Shown here piece after piece: positions 28,112 to 36,949 of a stretch of DNA of 61,476 nucleotides. Position 1 is the first letter of the stretch, and each line of letters opens with the position of its first letter. Source of the DNA: Flavobacteriales bacterium UBA1993. GTDB taxonomy: Bacteria; Bacteroidota; Bacteroidia; Flavobacteriales_G; Salibacteraceae. A program made the translations under genes and the position numbers. The notes below the pieces were generated by a model. That model was not told where the DNA came from and made no database searches. It saw only the letters and a program-made list of their open reading frames with translations. The stretch is from assembly GCA_002336485.1 (NCBI GenBank), contig DDCZ01000084.1:1-61476 (forward strand), given 5' to 3'.

Positions 28112-30835
28112 TTATAGAATCACTGGACTTAACCGCTTTTTCATTTCATCGAGAGAAACTTTCTGACGTTTTGCGTAAGACTCCACTTGATCCATATTGA
28201 TTTTCCCCAAGCCGAAGTAACGTGCTTCAGGGTGTGAAAAATACCAACCGCTCACGGAGGCCGCAGGAGTCATTGCCAAGGATTCAGACAGTGTCATTCC
28301 AATTGAATTTGCATCCAGAAGGTTAAAAAGCGTTGTTTTCCCGTCGTGATCGGGACAAGCAGGATAGCCAGGAGCAGGTCTGATTCCTTGATATTTCTCT
28401 TTAATCAAGTCTTCATTACCAAGGTTTTCAGACCTCGCATACCCCCAGATCTCTGTCCGAACTTTATGGTGCATCATTTCCGCCAATGCTTCGGCGAGTC
28501 GATCTGCCAAAGCTTTAATCATTATCGCATTGTAGTCATCGTGATTCGATTCGAATTCCTTCACCTTTGACTCAATGCCCAATCCGGTTGTTACGGCGAA
28601 TCCGCCAACATAATCCATTTTTCCACTTTCGGCTGGAGCGATAAAATCAGCAAGCGCAAGATTTGGTTTAGATCCAGAGTAATGCGTTTGTTGACGAAGT
28701 GTATGAATAGTGGCCATTGGCTCGGCGGCATCAACATCAGAATATAATTTTATATCATCCATGACCGACTGCGCAGGCCAAATACCAACCACGGCACTCG
28801 CTCGTAGCCACTTCTGCCCTGCAATATCAACCAGCATGGCCTCCGCATCTTCAAACAGTTTTCGAGCAGCATCACCCACGACCGAGTCTTTTAGAATTTC
28901 AGGATACTTACCGTGAAGTTCCCATGTTCTAAAAAATGGCGTCCAATCAATAAAAGGGATAATGCGCGCTATGTCAATTCCTTCATAGACTGTCTTACCC
29001 AACTTATTCGGCTTACAAATTTCATCGAAATTGAGGATTAGTTGATTTGACCGTGCTTCCTCATATTTCAACATTTTCTTTTCAGACCGCTTTCGCTCGT
29101 ATTGCGTGCGCAGTTTCTCATAATCTCCCCTAACTTCCTCGGCGATCCTCTTTCGATCTGCCCCTAAAAGTGATCCTGAAATTGTAACTGAACGTGAGGC
29201 GTCCAAAACATGGATCACTTCTGCGTTTGGGTATTCAGGCTCAATCTTCACTGCAGTATGCACCCGAGACGTGGTAGCGCCTCCTATTAGAAGTGGAATA
29301 CTAAATCCCGTGCGCTGCATCTCTTGTGCTACGAAAACCATTTCGTCGAGCGATGGTGTTATTAGCCCACTCAACCCAATCAGATCTACTTTGTGTTCAA
29401 TGGCTGTTTCCAGTATTTTGTTGGGCGGCACCATAACGCCTAGATCGATGATTTCATATCCATTACACGCCAAAACAACACCCACAATATTCTTTCCTAT
29501 ATCGTGTACATCTCCTTTGACTGTGGCCAACAAGACCTTCCCGGCACTCGTGTTCTCACCTTCTGATTTCTCATCATCGATGAATGGCTCGAGATAGGCC
29601 ACTGACTTCTTCATCACTCGAGCACTTTTCACAACCTGGGGCAAAAACATTTTACCCGAGCCAAATAAATCTCCGACGACGTTCATTCCCGCCATCAGCG
29701 CTCCTTCAATTACTTCAATTGGACGCTTTACATTTTGCCTAGCTTCTTCCGTGTCTTCGATAATAAAATCCACCAAGCCATGAACAAGTGCATGTTGCAG
29801 TCGAGCCTCAACGGTGTTTTCTCGCCAGCTCAAATCCTTCTCCTTCTTCTTGGCCGTTCCCTTTACCGATTGCGCAAAATCAAGCAACCTCTCAGTAGCG
29901 TCATTCCTTCTATTTAGGAGCACATCTTCAACGTGTTCAAGGAGATCCTTGGGAATATCATCATAGACCTGCAGCATCGATGGGTTAACGATTCCCATGT
30001 CCATTCCTGCGCGGATTCCGTGGTATAAAAAGGCTGAATGAATGGCTTCCCTGACCATATTGTTGCCTCGAAAACTAAACGAGACATTGCTGACTCCGCC
30101 GCTTACGTGGGCGCCTGGTAGGTTTTCTCGAATCCACTTTGCGGCTCGAAAAAAGTTCACGGCGTTAAGAACATGTTCATCCATTCCTGTTGCCACAGGA
30201 AAGATATTTGGATCAAAAATTATATCTTGAGGTGGGAAACCCACTTCATCCACCAAAATATCATAGGAGCGTTTGCAAATTTCAACCCTACGCTCGAAAG
30301 TATCGGCTTGACCAGCTTCGTCAAAAGCCATTACAATTATCGCGGCTCCATATCTTAAGACTTGACGTGCCTGAGAAACGAATTCATCTTCACCGGCCTT
30401 GAGGCTTATTGAGTTAACAATGCTTTTCCCCTGGCACACTTTCAATCCTTCTTCAATTATCTCCCATTTTGAAGAATCGATCATGAGTGGGATTCGCGCA
30501 ATTTCTGGTTCAGACTGGATCAGGTTCACGAACTTTTTCATGGCCTCCACGCCATCTAGCATTCCCTCATCCATATTAATGTCCAAGACTTGAGCGCCAC
30601 CCTCAACCTGATCGCGAGCTACAGACAATGCTGCGTCATATTGATCCTCCTTGATCAGGTTTAAAAACTTTTTGGAACCGGTAACATTGGTGCGCTCACC
30701 TATGTTGATGAAATTTGAATCGACACGAATACTCAATGGTTCTAGCCCGCTCAATTTCAGTGGGCTAATCCCACTTGATATTTCGGCAATTCTGCTTCTA
30801 TCAACAATAAACTGACCTTGGTTATGCGCTGACAT
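28112..30835 (-). CDS. metH: Methionine synthase MetH, folate/B12/activation part
   Basis: This 907-residue protein is the C-terminal two-thirds of cobalamin-dependent methionine synthase. In order: the pterin-binding domain (NIGERTNVTGSKKF at about residue 46), the cap and B12-binding domains with the cobalt-ligand motif GDVHDIGKNIVG, and the SAM-binding reactivation domain (ending FGLGKINMDQVESYAKRQ). The homocysteine-binding module is encoded by the separate gene just upstream, one base away. The two polypeptides must act together to methylate homocysteine from methyl-THF. Confidence 0.97.
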   Translation of the reverse strand: MSAHNQGQFIVDRSRIAEISSGISPLKLSGLEPLSIRVDSNFINIGERTNVTGSKKFLNLIKEDQYDAALSVARDQVEGGAQVLDINMDEGMLDGVEAMKKFVNLIQSEPEIARIPLMIDSSKWEIIEEGLKVCQGKSIVNSISLKAGEDEFVSQARQVLRYGAAIIVMAFDEAGQADTFERRVEICKRSYDILVDEVGFPPQDIIFDPNIFPVATGMDEHVLNAVNFFRAAKWIRENLPGAHVSGGVSNVSFSFRGNNMVREAIHSAFLYHGIRAGMDMGIVNPSMLQVYDDIPKDLLEHVEDVLLNRRNDATERLLDFAQSVKGTAKKKEKDLSWRENTVEARLQHALVHGLVDFIIEDTEEARQNVKRPIEVIEGALMAGMNVVGDLFGSGKMFLPQVVKSARVMKKSVAYLEPFIDDEKSEGENTSAGKVLLATVKGDVHDIGKNIVGVVLACNGYEIIDLGVMVPPNKILETAIEHKVDLIGLSGLITPSLDEMVFVAQEMQRTGFSIPLLIGGATTSRVHTAVKIEPEYPNAEVIHVLDASRSVTISGSLLGADRKRIAEEVRGDYEKLRTQYERKRSEKKMLKYEEARSNQLILNFDEICKPNKLGKTVYEGIDIARIIPFIDWTPFFRTWELHGKYPEILKDSVVGDAARKLFEDAEAMLVDIAGQKWLRASAVVGIWPAQSVMDDIKLYSDVDAAEPMATIHTLRQQTHYSGSKPNLALADFIAPAESGKMDYVGGFAVTTGLGIESKVKEFESNHDDYNAIMIKALADRLAEALAEMMHHKVRTEIWGYARSENLGNEDLIKEKYQGIRPAPGYPACPDHDGKTTLFNLLDANSIGMTLSESLAMTPAASVSGWYFSHPEARYFGLGKINMDQVESYAKRQKVSLDEMKKRLSPVIL

Positions 30836-30836
30836 A

Positions 30837-31850
30837 TTACGCTTTGTCTATTTTTTGATGCATCCTTGGCTCATATGCCTCAGCCATTTCAGCAATTGCA
30901 CTTATGTGATCAGGCGTTGTGCCACAGCAGCCACCAACAATGTTCAGGACACCTAGATCTAAAAACTCACGCAGCTGATCGGTCATCATTTCTGGTGTTT
31001 CATCATACGCACCCATTTCGTTAGGTAGGCCAGCATTAGGATGTGCGCTTACAAAAAAGTTTGATTTTCGGCTTAGTTCGTTTACGAAGGGAAGCATATT
31101 CTTAGCACCAAGGGCACAATTAATTCCAATACTAAGCAGCGGAAAGTGGCCAACAGATATCAAGAATGCCTCCGTGGTTTGTCCACTGAGCGTCCTTCCA
31201 CTGGCGTCCGTAATGGTACCAGAAAGCATCACTGGAATTTCTATTCCAGTTTCATCGCGTAGTTCATAAACTGCCATTAGAGCGGCCTTTGCGTTCAATG
31301 TGTCGATCACTGTCTCGATTAAAAACAGGTCAACTCCTCCGCGTTGTAGCGCACTCATTTGTTGTTTAAATGCGGCTTTCAACTGATCAAACGTGATAGC
31401 ACGAAATCCAGGATCTTCTACATCTGGTGAAATGGAAGCTGTTTTATTTGTAGGGCCAACCGACCCTGCCACGTATCTCGGTTTATTTGGGTCTTTCAAT
31501 GTGAAGCTGTCTGCCTCCTCTTTGGCAATTCTGGCCGACATCTCGTTTATTTGGTCAACCCAATTTTCGCACTGGTAGTCTTCTTGGGCGATCACTGTGC
31601 CGCTGAATGTGTTTGTCTCGATAATGTCTGCGCCGGCCTTCAAATATGCTCGATGAATGTCACCAATAATTTTTGGCTGTGTAATCGATAGAAGATCATT
31701 ATTGCCTTTTATGGATACGGGATGATTTAAAAACTCATCCCCTCGGAAATCTGCCTCGTTCAATGAATACCTCTGAATCATGGTGCCCATAGCCCCATCA
31801 AGCACCAGAATTCTATTTTTCAATAAAGAGGATAAACTCGGTTTGTTCAT
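30837..31850 (-). CDS. metH: Methionine synthase MetH, homocysteine-binding part
   Basis: This 337-residue protein is the N-terminal module of MetH as a separate chain. It contains the barrel motifs VLDGAMGTMIQRY (residues 16-28) and the zinc-binding cysteines in GINCALGA and GGCCGTTPDHI. Zn-activated homocysteine is methylated by the cobalamin of the partner encoded immediately downstream. Splitting metH in two is frequent in Bacteroidota. There is no room for a riboswitch in the 44 bp upstream. Confidence 0.96.
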   Translation of the reverse strand: MNKPSLSSLLKNRILVLDGAMGTMIQRYSLNEADFRGDEFLNHPVSIKGNNDLLSITQPKIIGDIHRAYLKAGADIIETNTFSGTVIAQEDYQCENWVDQINEMSARIAKEEADSFTLKDPNKPRYVAGSVGPTNKTASISPDVEDPGFRAITFDQLKAAFKQQMSALQRGGVDLFLIETVIDTLNAKAALMAVYELRDETGIEIPVMLSGTITDASGRTLSGQTTEAFLISVGHFPLLSIGINCALGAKNMLPFVNELSRKSNFFVSAHPNAGLPNEMGAYDETPEMMTDQLREFLDLGVLNIVGGCCGTTPDHISAIAEMAEAYEPRMHQKIDKA

Positions 31851-31894
31851 TTGAGTAATTGTAGGAGTAAGCTTTGTGTAAAATGCCTCGACTA

Positions 31895-32125
31895 TTAACC
31901 TACCGTCTTATTTCGATTCAATCTTCGAAATAATAGAACCCCCGTTCCGAGGATGAGGATGTACGGAATCCCCATTAGATATAGAATTCCTGCATTTAGA
32001 CCTTCGGCCATTTCACTGCCATTTTTTTGGGCGGATTCCGCTACGGCCCCACACATAGAACATTGCGCATTCAAATCAAACGCGAACAGAGCAAAAACAA
32101 AGAGTATAAGTGCTACTTTTTTCAT
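31895..32125 (-). CDS. Small CxxC membrane protein
   Basis: The 76-residue protein has an N-terminal signal or membrane segment (MKKVALILFVFALFAFDLNA), then a cysteine pair in QCSMCGAVAES. A C-terminal membrane segment (about residues 48-68) with a basic tail follows. I recognise this pattern as a conserved small protein of Bacteroidota with no assigned function. The CxxC pair would face the periplasm and could bind metal or take part in redox. It lies 44 bp upstream of the split metH pair. Confidence 0.8.
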   Translation of the reverse strand: MKKVALILFVFALFAFDLNAQCSMCGAVAESAQKNGSEMAEGLNAGILYLMGIPYILILGTGVLLFRRLNRNKTVG

Positions 32126-32172
32126 CCTAGTGCGAAGTTATATCCTACGAGGATACAAACAGCCATTCTCAC

Positions 32173-33966
32173 CTATGATTCGGGGTACGATACGATCGTT
32201 CCTTCTTTGTAAAGCCGGTCTTCAATTTTTTGGCCCTTGGCATTATATACTTCTGCAGGACCATCGAGCCTGTCTTGATTCCAAGCACCCTTCAAAATCA
32301 GTCCGTTTGGGTAATATAATTCACCCCGACCATGTGCTTTTCCGTTTTTGAAAGCACCGTCAAAACATTGCCCACTCGCCCATCGTAGAGTGCCCCATCC
32401 ATGCCTTTTATCATTTAAAAATGTGCCCGAATAACCTAGGTTAGGATGAAACGCTCCTACAAATGTTTTGGACTTTGGTACCATGTAGACAAACTCAACC
32501 TTGTCGGGATACTTTAAACCCGCTGGCTTTAAATAAGCGCTGCTCGAAGCGAAACCAAATTCATCCAAAACCAAATAATCAACCCCCTTGTCCTCAAGAT
32601 CTTGAAACAGCCATTCGGCATTCAAAGTGCTCCGATACCCAGTGACCTTCCGCTCGGAAAAAAGGTGGAATAAGCTTCCTTTCCTACAACAGACAATTGC
32701 ATCTTCAGGGGTGTTTTCTTTGACCCATTGAGCCGCCTTAATGTAGCCAGCCAACTGAGTGACGTAATTAGAAGATCCTATTTCGTTCAAGGATTTTATG
32801 TTTGGATACTGGGCAACAGCATAGAAAAATAGTAGACCCATAATTAGGTGTGATCGCTTTAGGAACCCATCCTTTCTGAAAGCTGGCCAATCCAACTCAA
32901 CAATGTGATGCACACCATTCCATCCCATCATTAAGAGCAACGGAATAATTGGAATAATAAACCTAGGGCCAATCCAAACTGATGGCCAAAGAAGCAGAAT
33001 CCCAAAAAAAGCCGCGACGTAAGCATATAGTAGCCATCGATAAGCCTTCCATTTTATTGCGCCATATGCTATTATCGCAACCAGAGCAACTGCGAAGATC
33101 CACTCAAGCAAAGAATATGGACGTGTATTGGAGGCGACGTGCAACTCAAAAATTCCTGACGGAATTTCCCGCGCGAAATATCGAATAGCATTACCCCATA
33201 CTCGGTTCACCAAATCCATCAAACCTACCTGCCCAGCTGCTGAATCGTATGGGTTGACCATGCTCAGTTGTTCTGCATAGGTATTACCTCCAATTCTATT
33301 AGCTCTGATGATCCACGGCAATACGGCTATGGTTGCGACTCCAACCATAACCATCGCATGCTTCCATTTATAACCCAATACAAAATACACAGTAGCACCA
33401 AAAACCATTGCAATACCGACACTTCGCACATAAATTGAGGCGATCAGCACGATAAGCGCGAAAAGAAAATCACCACTCTTAAACCAAGGGACATCAAACT
33501 TAATACGGGTACAAAGCACGAGAAAACCCATTGACAGCGCACTATAAAACAGCTCGCTCATCATAATCGTCGAGAACCGAAGAATATTTGGACTAATCAT
33601 CACCGATAGTGCTGTAGCAGTGGCTAACAAGTCGGAGAATCCGAGTTTCAGAGCCAACAGAAACACCAGCAGTATCACGATTAAAAAGAACAGGCCATTT
33701 GTTGCCTTAATGGTTTCTATTTCCGCTCCACTAAGATTGCCAATGGCGGCGATCAATGCTGGATAGCCTGGCGGAAAGTGCGTCTCTGGCTTCGGTGGCA
33801 CGGTGTAATAACTCACATAACCGCTACCATTCACCAATCCTTTTCCAAGCAAATAGTACGATACATTGTCGCCATTTGGGTCTACTTTGGAATCGAAGCA
33901 ATATGGATAAAGCAGGGCAAAACAGCCGATGATGAAGGCAAGCAGTATCCATTGCTTTTTAGACAT
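32173..33966 (-). CDS. GT-C-type membrane glycosyltransferase fused to MORN repeats
   Basis: The 597-residue protein starts with a membrane segment followed by an acidic periplasmic loop (YCFDSKVDPNGDNVSYY) and the FPPGYPAL motif typical of ArnT/PMT-like GT-C enzymes. About ten further membrane segments continue to about residue 380. A periplasmic domain (about 385-510) follows. Residues about 512-580 are three MORN repeats (GTFLNDKRHGWGTLRWASG, GAFKNGKAHGRGELYYPNG, GAWNQDRLDGPAEVYNAKG). The first Asp motif fits lipid-linked sugar transfer. MORN repeats fused to such an enzyme are unusual and may bind membrane lipid or cell-wall partners. Substrate unknown. Confidence 0.82.
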   Translation of the reverse strand: MSKKQWILLAFIIGCFALLYPYCFDSKVDPNGDNVSYYLLGKGLVNGSGYVSYYTVPPKPETHFPPGYPALIAAIGNLSGAEIETIKATNGLFFLIVILLVFLLALKLGFSDLLATATALSVMISPNILRFSTIMMSELFYSALSMGFLVLCTRIKFDVPWFKSGDFLFALIVLIASIYVRSVGIAMVFGATVYFVLGYKWKHAMVMVGVATIAVLPWIIRANRIGGNTYAEQLSMVNPYDSAAGQVGLMDLVNRVWGNAIRYFAREIPSGIFELHVASNTRPYSLLEWIFAVALVAIIAYGAIKWKAYRWLLYAYVAAFFGILLLWPSVWIGPRFIIPIIPLLLMMGWNGVHHIVELDWPAFRKDGFLKRSHLIMGLLFFYAVAQYPNIKSLNEIGSSNYVTQLAGYIKAAQWVKENTPEDAIVCCRKGSLFHLFSERKVTGYRSTLNAEWLFQDLEDKGVDYLVLDEFGFASSSAYLKPAGLKYPDKVEFVYMVPKSKTFVGAFHPNLGYSGTFLNDKRHGWGTLRWASGQCFDGAFKNGKAHGRGELYYPNGLILKGAWNQDRLDGPAEVYNAKGQKIEDRLYKEGTIVSYPES

Positions 33967-34004
33967 GGACGCAAATTAGACGAAATTTTCTCGTCCATAA
34001 CTAC

Positions 34005-34538
34005 CTAGTAATAAGGAGATATCATTGCATAAACGATCACACCGGTAATAGATACATATAACCAAAGTGGATACGTAATCCGCGCAATTTTTCGGTGACG
34101 CTCAAATTGACCACTCAGTGCTCGAGTGAAAGTGATTAGGACCAAGGGTGCAATGACCATTGCGAATAAAATATGCGTCAACAAGACAATCAGGTAAACC
34201 GTTCGAATTGTTCCTTCTCCACCAAACACAGTGCTTTCATGCGTGATATGATATGCAACATAGCTGATCAAAAACATGGCACTTAACACCAAACCTGCAC
34301 TCATACAAAATCGATGTGCAGGCATATTGCCTCTTTTAATAAACACCAAACCAAGGATGAGTAGAATTGAAACCGTTCCGTTAATAGAGGCATTTACTGC
34401 AGGCAACACGTCCATCCAAGTGCCAGACATATCAATCTTAGGCGTAACATAAATGAGTCCTACCGCGAGTGTCAGTACCGCACCTAAGATATATATCAGT
34501 GTATTGTAGTTTTTTACCTTTTCTCCTTGTTCTTCCAT
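34005..34538 (-). CDS. DUF420 (CtaM-like) membrane protein
   Basis: The 177-residue protein has five predicted membrane segments and family motifs NASINGTVSILLILG, HRFCMSAGLVLSAMFL and LLTHILFAMVIAPLVL with conserved histidines. DUF420 members such as CtaM are needed for assembly of heme-copper oxidases. Position downstream of the oxidase subunits and the Sco-like gene, whose 3' end it overlaps by 25 bp, supports that role. Confidence 0.9.
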   Translation of the reverse strand: MEEQGEKVKNYNTLIYILGAVLTLAVGLIYVTPKIDMSGTWMDVLPAVNASINGTVSILLILGLVFIKRGNMPAHRFCMSAGLVLSAMFLISYVAYHITHESTVFGGEGTIRTVYLIVLLTHILFAMVIAPLVLITFTRALSGQFERHRKIARITYPLWLYVSITGVIVYAMISPYY

Positions 34539-35158
34539 TTCACATGTGGTTCTTGAATCAAGACCTTTATTGCGTCCTGCATCAATTTATTGTCTTGCTG
34601 AAATCGCAGATCAAAAAAGCCGCGTACGCGCTTAGACTGATCCAGCAACACAACTTCTGTTGAAACAATATCACTTATAGACGAAGCTCTTTGAGTGCGA
34701 ATAAATAAGGCATCGACAAGCTCACGGTGATTTGGCGAGGTAGCGAAATGCCAATTCCCACCTTTGTACATATTCTTAACTGATAAGTCTTCCAATTCCT
34801 TTTGCGAAATAGAATCGCGACAAATGCTCAACAATGTCCACTCTTCATTTAGACCAACCCGATTGAGGTAGTTGTTTAGAGTGGCTATATTATCGATGCA
34901 CTGATCGTCACACGGCCACTGAAATAGATGCATTAATACTACGCGATCCTTCAAATCGTCCTCCCCAAAATCATCTATGTTGGCCACATTTAATGCAGGG
35001 ACATTCACAGGGAAAACAAGTGAATCTCCCATTTCGTCCAATTGATCAAATTCACCGTAATAGCCAAGCTTGGCCATATTGTGCTGGCCCAGTGAAAAAA
35101 GTAGGTAGATTATGGATGGGACCAACAAAATCGATACAAGAAAAATTCCCTTTTTCAT
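34514..35158 (-). CDS. Sco1/SenC-like protein lacking the copper histidine
   Basis: I choose ATG 35158 (214 residues), because an upstream TTG lies inside a terminator. An N-terminal membrane segment (GIFLVSILLVPSIIYLLFSL) anchors a thioredoxin-fold domain. The Sco CxxxC pair is present in QWPCDDQCIDNI. In classical Sco proteins a His follows later (pattern like DHSxxxxLxD). Here the matching stretch reads IVSTEVVLLDQ with no His, though the following VRGFFD is family-like. It may therefore act as a thiol reductase in oxidase assembly rather than as a copper donor. That is an inference. Confidence 0.82.
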   Translation of the reverse strand: MKKGIFLVSILLVPSIIYLLFSLGQHNMAKLGYYGEFDQLDEMGDSLVFPVNVPALNVANIDDFGEDDLKDRVVLMHLFQWPCDDQCIDNIATLNNYLNRVGLNEEWTLLSICRDSISQKELEDLSVKNMYKGGNWHFATSPNHRELVDALFIRTQRASSISDIVSTEVVLLDQSKRVRGFFDLRFQQDNKLMQDAIKVLIQEPHVKWKNKEKR

Positions 35159-35171
35159 GATAATCTTAGAC

Positions 35172-35202
35172 AAAAAAAGGTCCCTGATTATTCAAGGACC
35201 TT
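35172..35202 (-). terminator. Intrinsic terminator after oxidase subunit IV
   Basis: On the minus strand AAGGTCC (plus 35196-35202) pairs with GGACCTT (plus 35177-35183) across a 12-nt loop and runs into seven T (plus A run 35172-35178). It lies 21 bp past the subunit IV stop and 14 bp before the Sco-like ATG. It should cut or attenuate read-through into the assembly genes. Confidence 0.78.
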
Positions 35203-35222
35203 CATAATTTTTTCAGGTTAGA

Positions 35223-35615
35223 TCACGCCCATACCCATGAGAACGCATCCTTAATCTGTTGGATAAATGTTGATTCTTCGTAAAGAATAAAAAACAAGTA
35301 TGCGATGAAGATTAAGTATGGGACCAAGATTGAGTATTTAAGTCCTTTTCGTTCATCTCCAAGATGCATGAACACCATAATGATGTAAGCAGCCTTAACA
35401 AGTGTCAGGATAATAAATGCAGACTTAATTGATAGCCACAAACCGCCATCAACATCTAAACTTGCCTTACCCCAATATATACCCATCCCAACTTCAACCG
35501 CAGTGATAATTGAGAGTATAGCGGTAACCTTAAATATGGTCTTCCGAATTTTCTTTCCATCTTCTTCGCTGTGGTGAGCGTGAAGGGAATATTCAATAAT
35601 GTCGTCTCTTTCCAT
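35223..35615 (-). CDS. Cytochrome c oxidase subunit IV (prokaryotic type)
   Basis: The 130-residue protein has three membrane segments. It carries the subunit IV pattern KSAFIILTLVKAAYIIMVFMHLGDERKGLKY, with the conserved MVFMHLxxE-type motif. It starts with a charged His-rich cytoplasmic segment (YSLHAHHSEEDGKK). It is the fourth gene after ctaB in the oxidase block and is followed by a terminator. Subunits I and II are not in this window. Confidence 0.88.
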   Translation of the reverse strand: MERDDIIEYSLHAHHSEEDGKKIRKTIFKVTAILSIITAVEVGMGIYWGKASLDVDGGLWLSIKSAFIILTLVKAAYIIMVFMHLGDERKGLKYSILVPYLIFIAYLFFILYEESTFIQQIKDAFSWVWA

Positions 35616-35626
35616 TCAGAATAAGA

Positions 35627-36319
35627 TTATATCAAGTAAAAGAATGTAAATACAAATACCCAAACAAGGTCTACAAAGTGCCAGTATAAACCAACCTTTT
35701 CAACCATTTCGTAATGCCCACGCTTTTCATACAAACCTTGGTAAGATCGGATGAGAACGAGCAAGTTTAGGATAACTCCACTAAGTACGTGAGAGCCATG
35801 AAAGCCAGTAATAAAGAAAAAGAAGTTGGCGTAAAGCTGAGGTCCGTACGGGTTTCTCGCAAGTGTTGCGTTATCGGCCCATGTGCTGATCATTCCATCA
35901 GGTCCAGCAATAAATGTCATCCATTCCCATGCTTGTGATCCAAGGAAGATAATACCACCTATCACGGTTGCTGCCATCCACTTGATTACACTTTTTTGAT
36001 CCATTCTATGGCCTGCCTCAACAGCAAGAACCATGGTTACGGAACTCACAATCAGGATGAATGTCATCAATGCCACATACAACAATGGTAAATGCGCATG
36101 CGTTCCTGGAAAGTGAAAAAATATTTCCTCTGTAATTGGCCATTCAGCCACGAGGTGATGACGTTGAAAACCGAGTGCTGTAAGGAAACCACCAAAGGTT
36201 AGTGCATCTGAGATGAGGAAGAACCACATCATCATTTTGCCATAACTTATACTAAATGGTGATCGACCTCCTCCCCAGAGTTCTTTTGAATCGATTGCTT
36301 GTGTTGCTTCTCCTGCCAT
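35627..36319 (-). CDS. Cytochrome c oxidase subunit III
   Basis: The 230-residue product is a heme-copper oxidase subunit III with about six membrane segments. Family motifs include GGRSPFSISYGKMMMWFFLI near the start, FFFITGFHGSHVLSGV and the C-terminal GLYWHFVDLVWVFVFTFFY. It lies 11 bp upstream of subunit IV and follows a second, shorter subunit III-like gene. It is expected in the inner membrane as part of a terminal oxidase. Confidence 0.93.
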   Translation of the reverse strand: MAGEATQAIDSKELWGGGRSPFSISYGKMMMWFFLISDALTFGGFLTALGFQRHHLVAEWPITEEIFFHFPGTHAHLPLLYVALMTFILIVSSVTMVLAVEAGHRMDQKSVIKWMAATVIGGIIFLGSQAWEWMTFIAGPDGMISTWADNATLARNPYGPQLYANFFFFITGFHGSHVLSGVILNLLVLIRSYQGLYEKRGHYEMVEKVGLYWHFVDLVWVFVFTFFYLI

Positions 36320-36360
36320 GTTAGATCGAACAGATTGTTAATAGGATTTCGGATGCAATG

Positions 36361-36948
36361 TTAACGAATAAAGACCAAAAACAAGATGAGGTAAATCCAA
36401 AGAATATCAAGAAAATGCCAATAGATTCCACACACTTCAATACCAATGTGATTTTCAGCCGAATATTTATTTAGCAATGCCTTGATTGTTGTGAATATTA
36501 AAGACGCTATTCCGGTAGCCACATGCGCGGCATGGGCGAAGACTAATCCGATAAAAAACGACCCTGATATATTGCTCTCAGGCCCTGTAAATGTGATGCC
36601 TAAATCAAAAAGCGTAAGCCAGCCTTCGTATTGCATTGCCGTGAAAGTGATGCCTAAAATGGTGGTGACACTTAATGCGGCAGTTGCAATTTTCAAATTT
36701 CCTTTGCGCGCAAACCATTGCGCCAAAAACATCGTGAGGCTACTTGCAAGAAGGACTGCGGTGCTGATGAAAAAAATGTCTGGAACATCAAAATAAAGCC
36801 AATCTCCTTGTGCCTGACGCACGACGTAAGCACTGGTTAACCCGCCGAAAAACATTACAATACCAACAATTCCAATCCACATCATTGGTTTTGCCGTGCG
36901 CCTCTTGACGTCTAGTGCCTCTTCAGGTGATGCGTAAATTGTTGCCAT
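36361..36948 (-). CDS. Heme-copper oxidase subunit III-like protein
   Basis: This 195-residue membrane protein is a shorter subunit III relative: KRRTAKPMMWIGIVGIVMFF at the start, VFAHAAHVATGIASLI in the middle and GIYWHFLDILWIYLILFLV at the end. Having two subunit III homologues in tandem is common in Bacteroidota oxidase loci. It begins one base after the ctaB stop. Whether both enter the same complex cannot be told. Confidence 0.9.
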   Translation of the reverse strand: MATIYASPEEALDVKRRTAKPMMWIGIVGIVMFFGGLTSAYVVRQAQGDWLYFDVPDIFFISTAVLLASSLTMFLAQWFARKGNLKIATAALSVTTILGITFTAMQYEGWLTLFDLGITFTGPESNISGSFFIGLVFAHAAHVATGIASLIFTTIKALLNKYSAENHIGIEVCGIYWHFLDILWIYLILFLVFIR

Positions 36949-36949
36949 A

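Noticed and set aside
28038..28112. N-terminal extension of the TolC-like protein to ATG 28112
   Set aside because: The 25 added residues are hydrophilic and precede the signal peptide, which would impair export.
31851..31894. Possible SAM or B12 riboswitch before the metH pair
   Set aside because: Only 44 bp separate metH from the upstream gene, too short for known riboswitch folds, and no conserved elements were seen.
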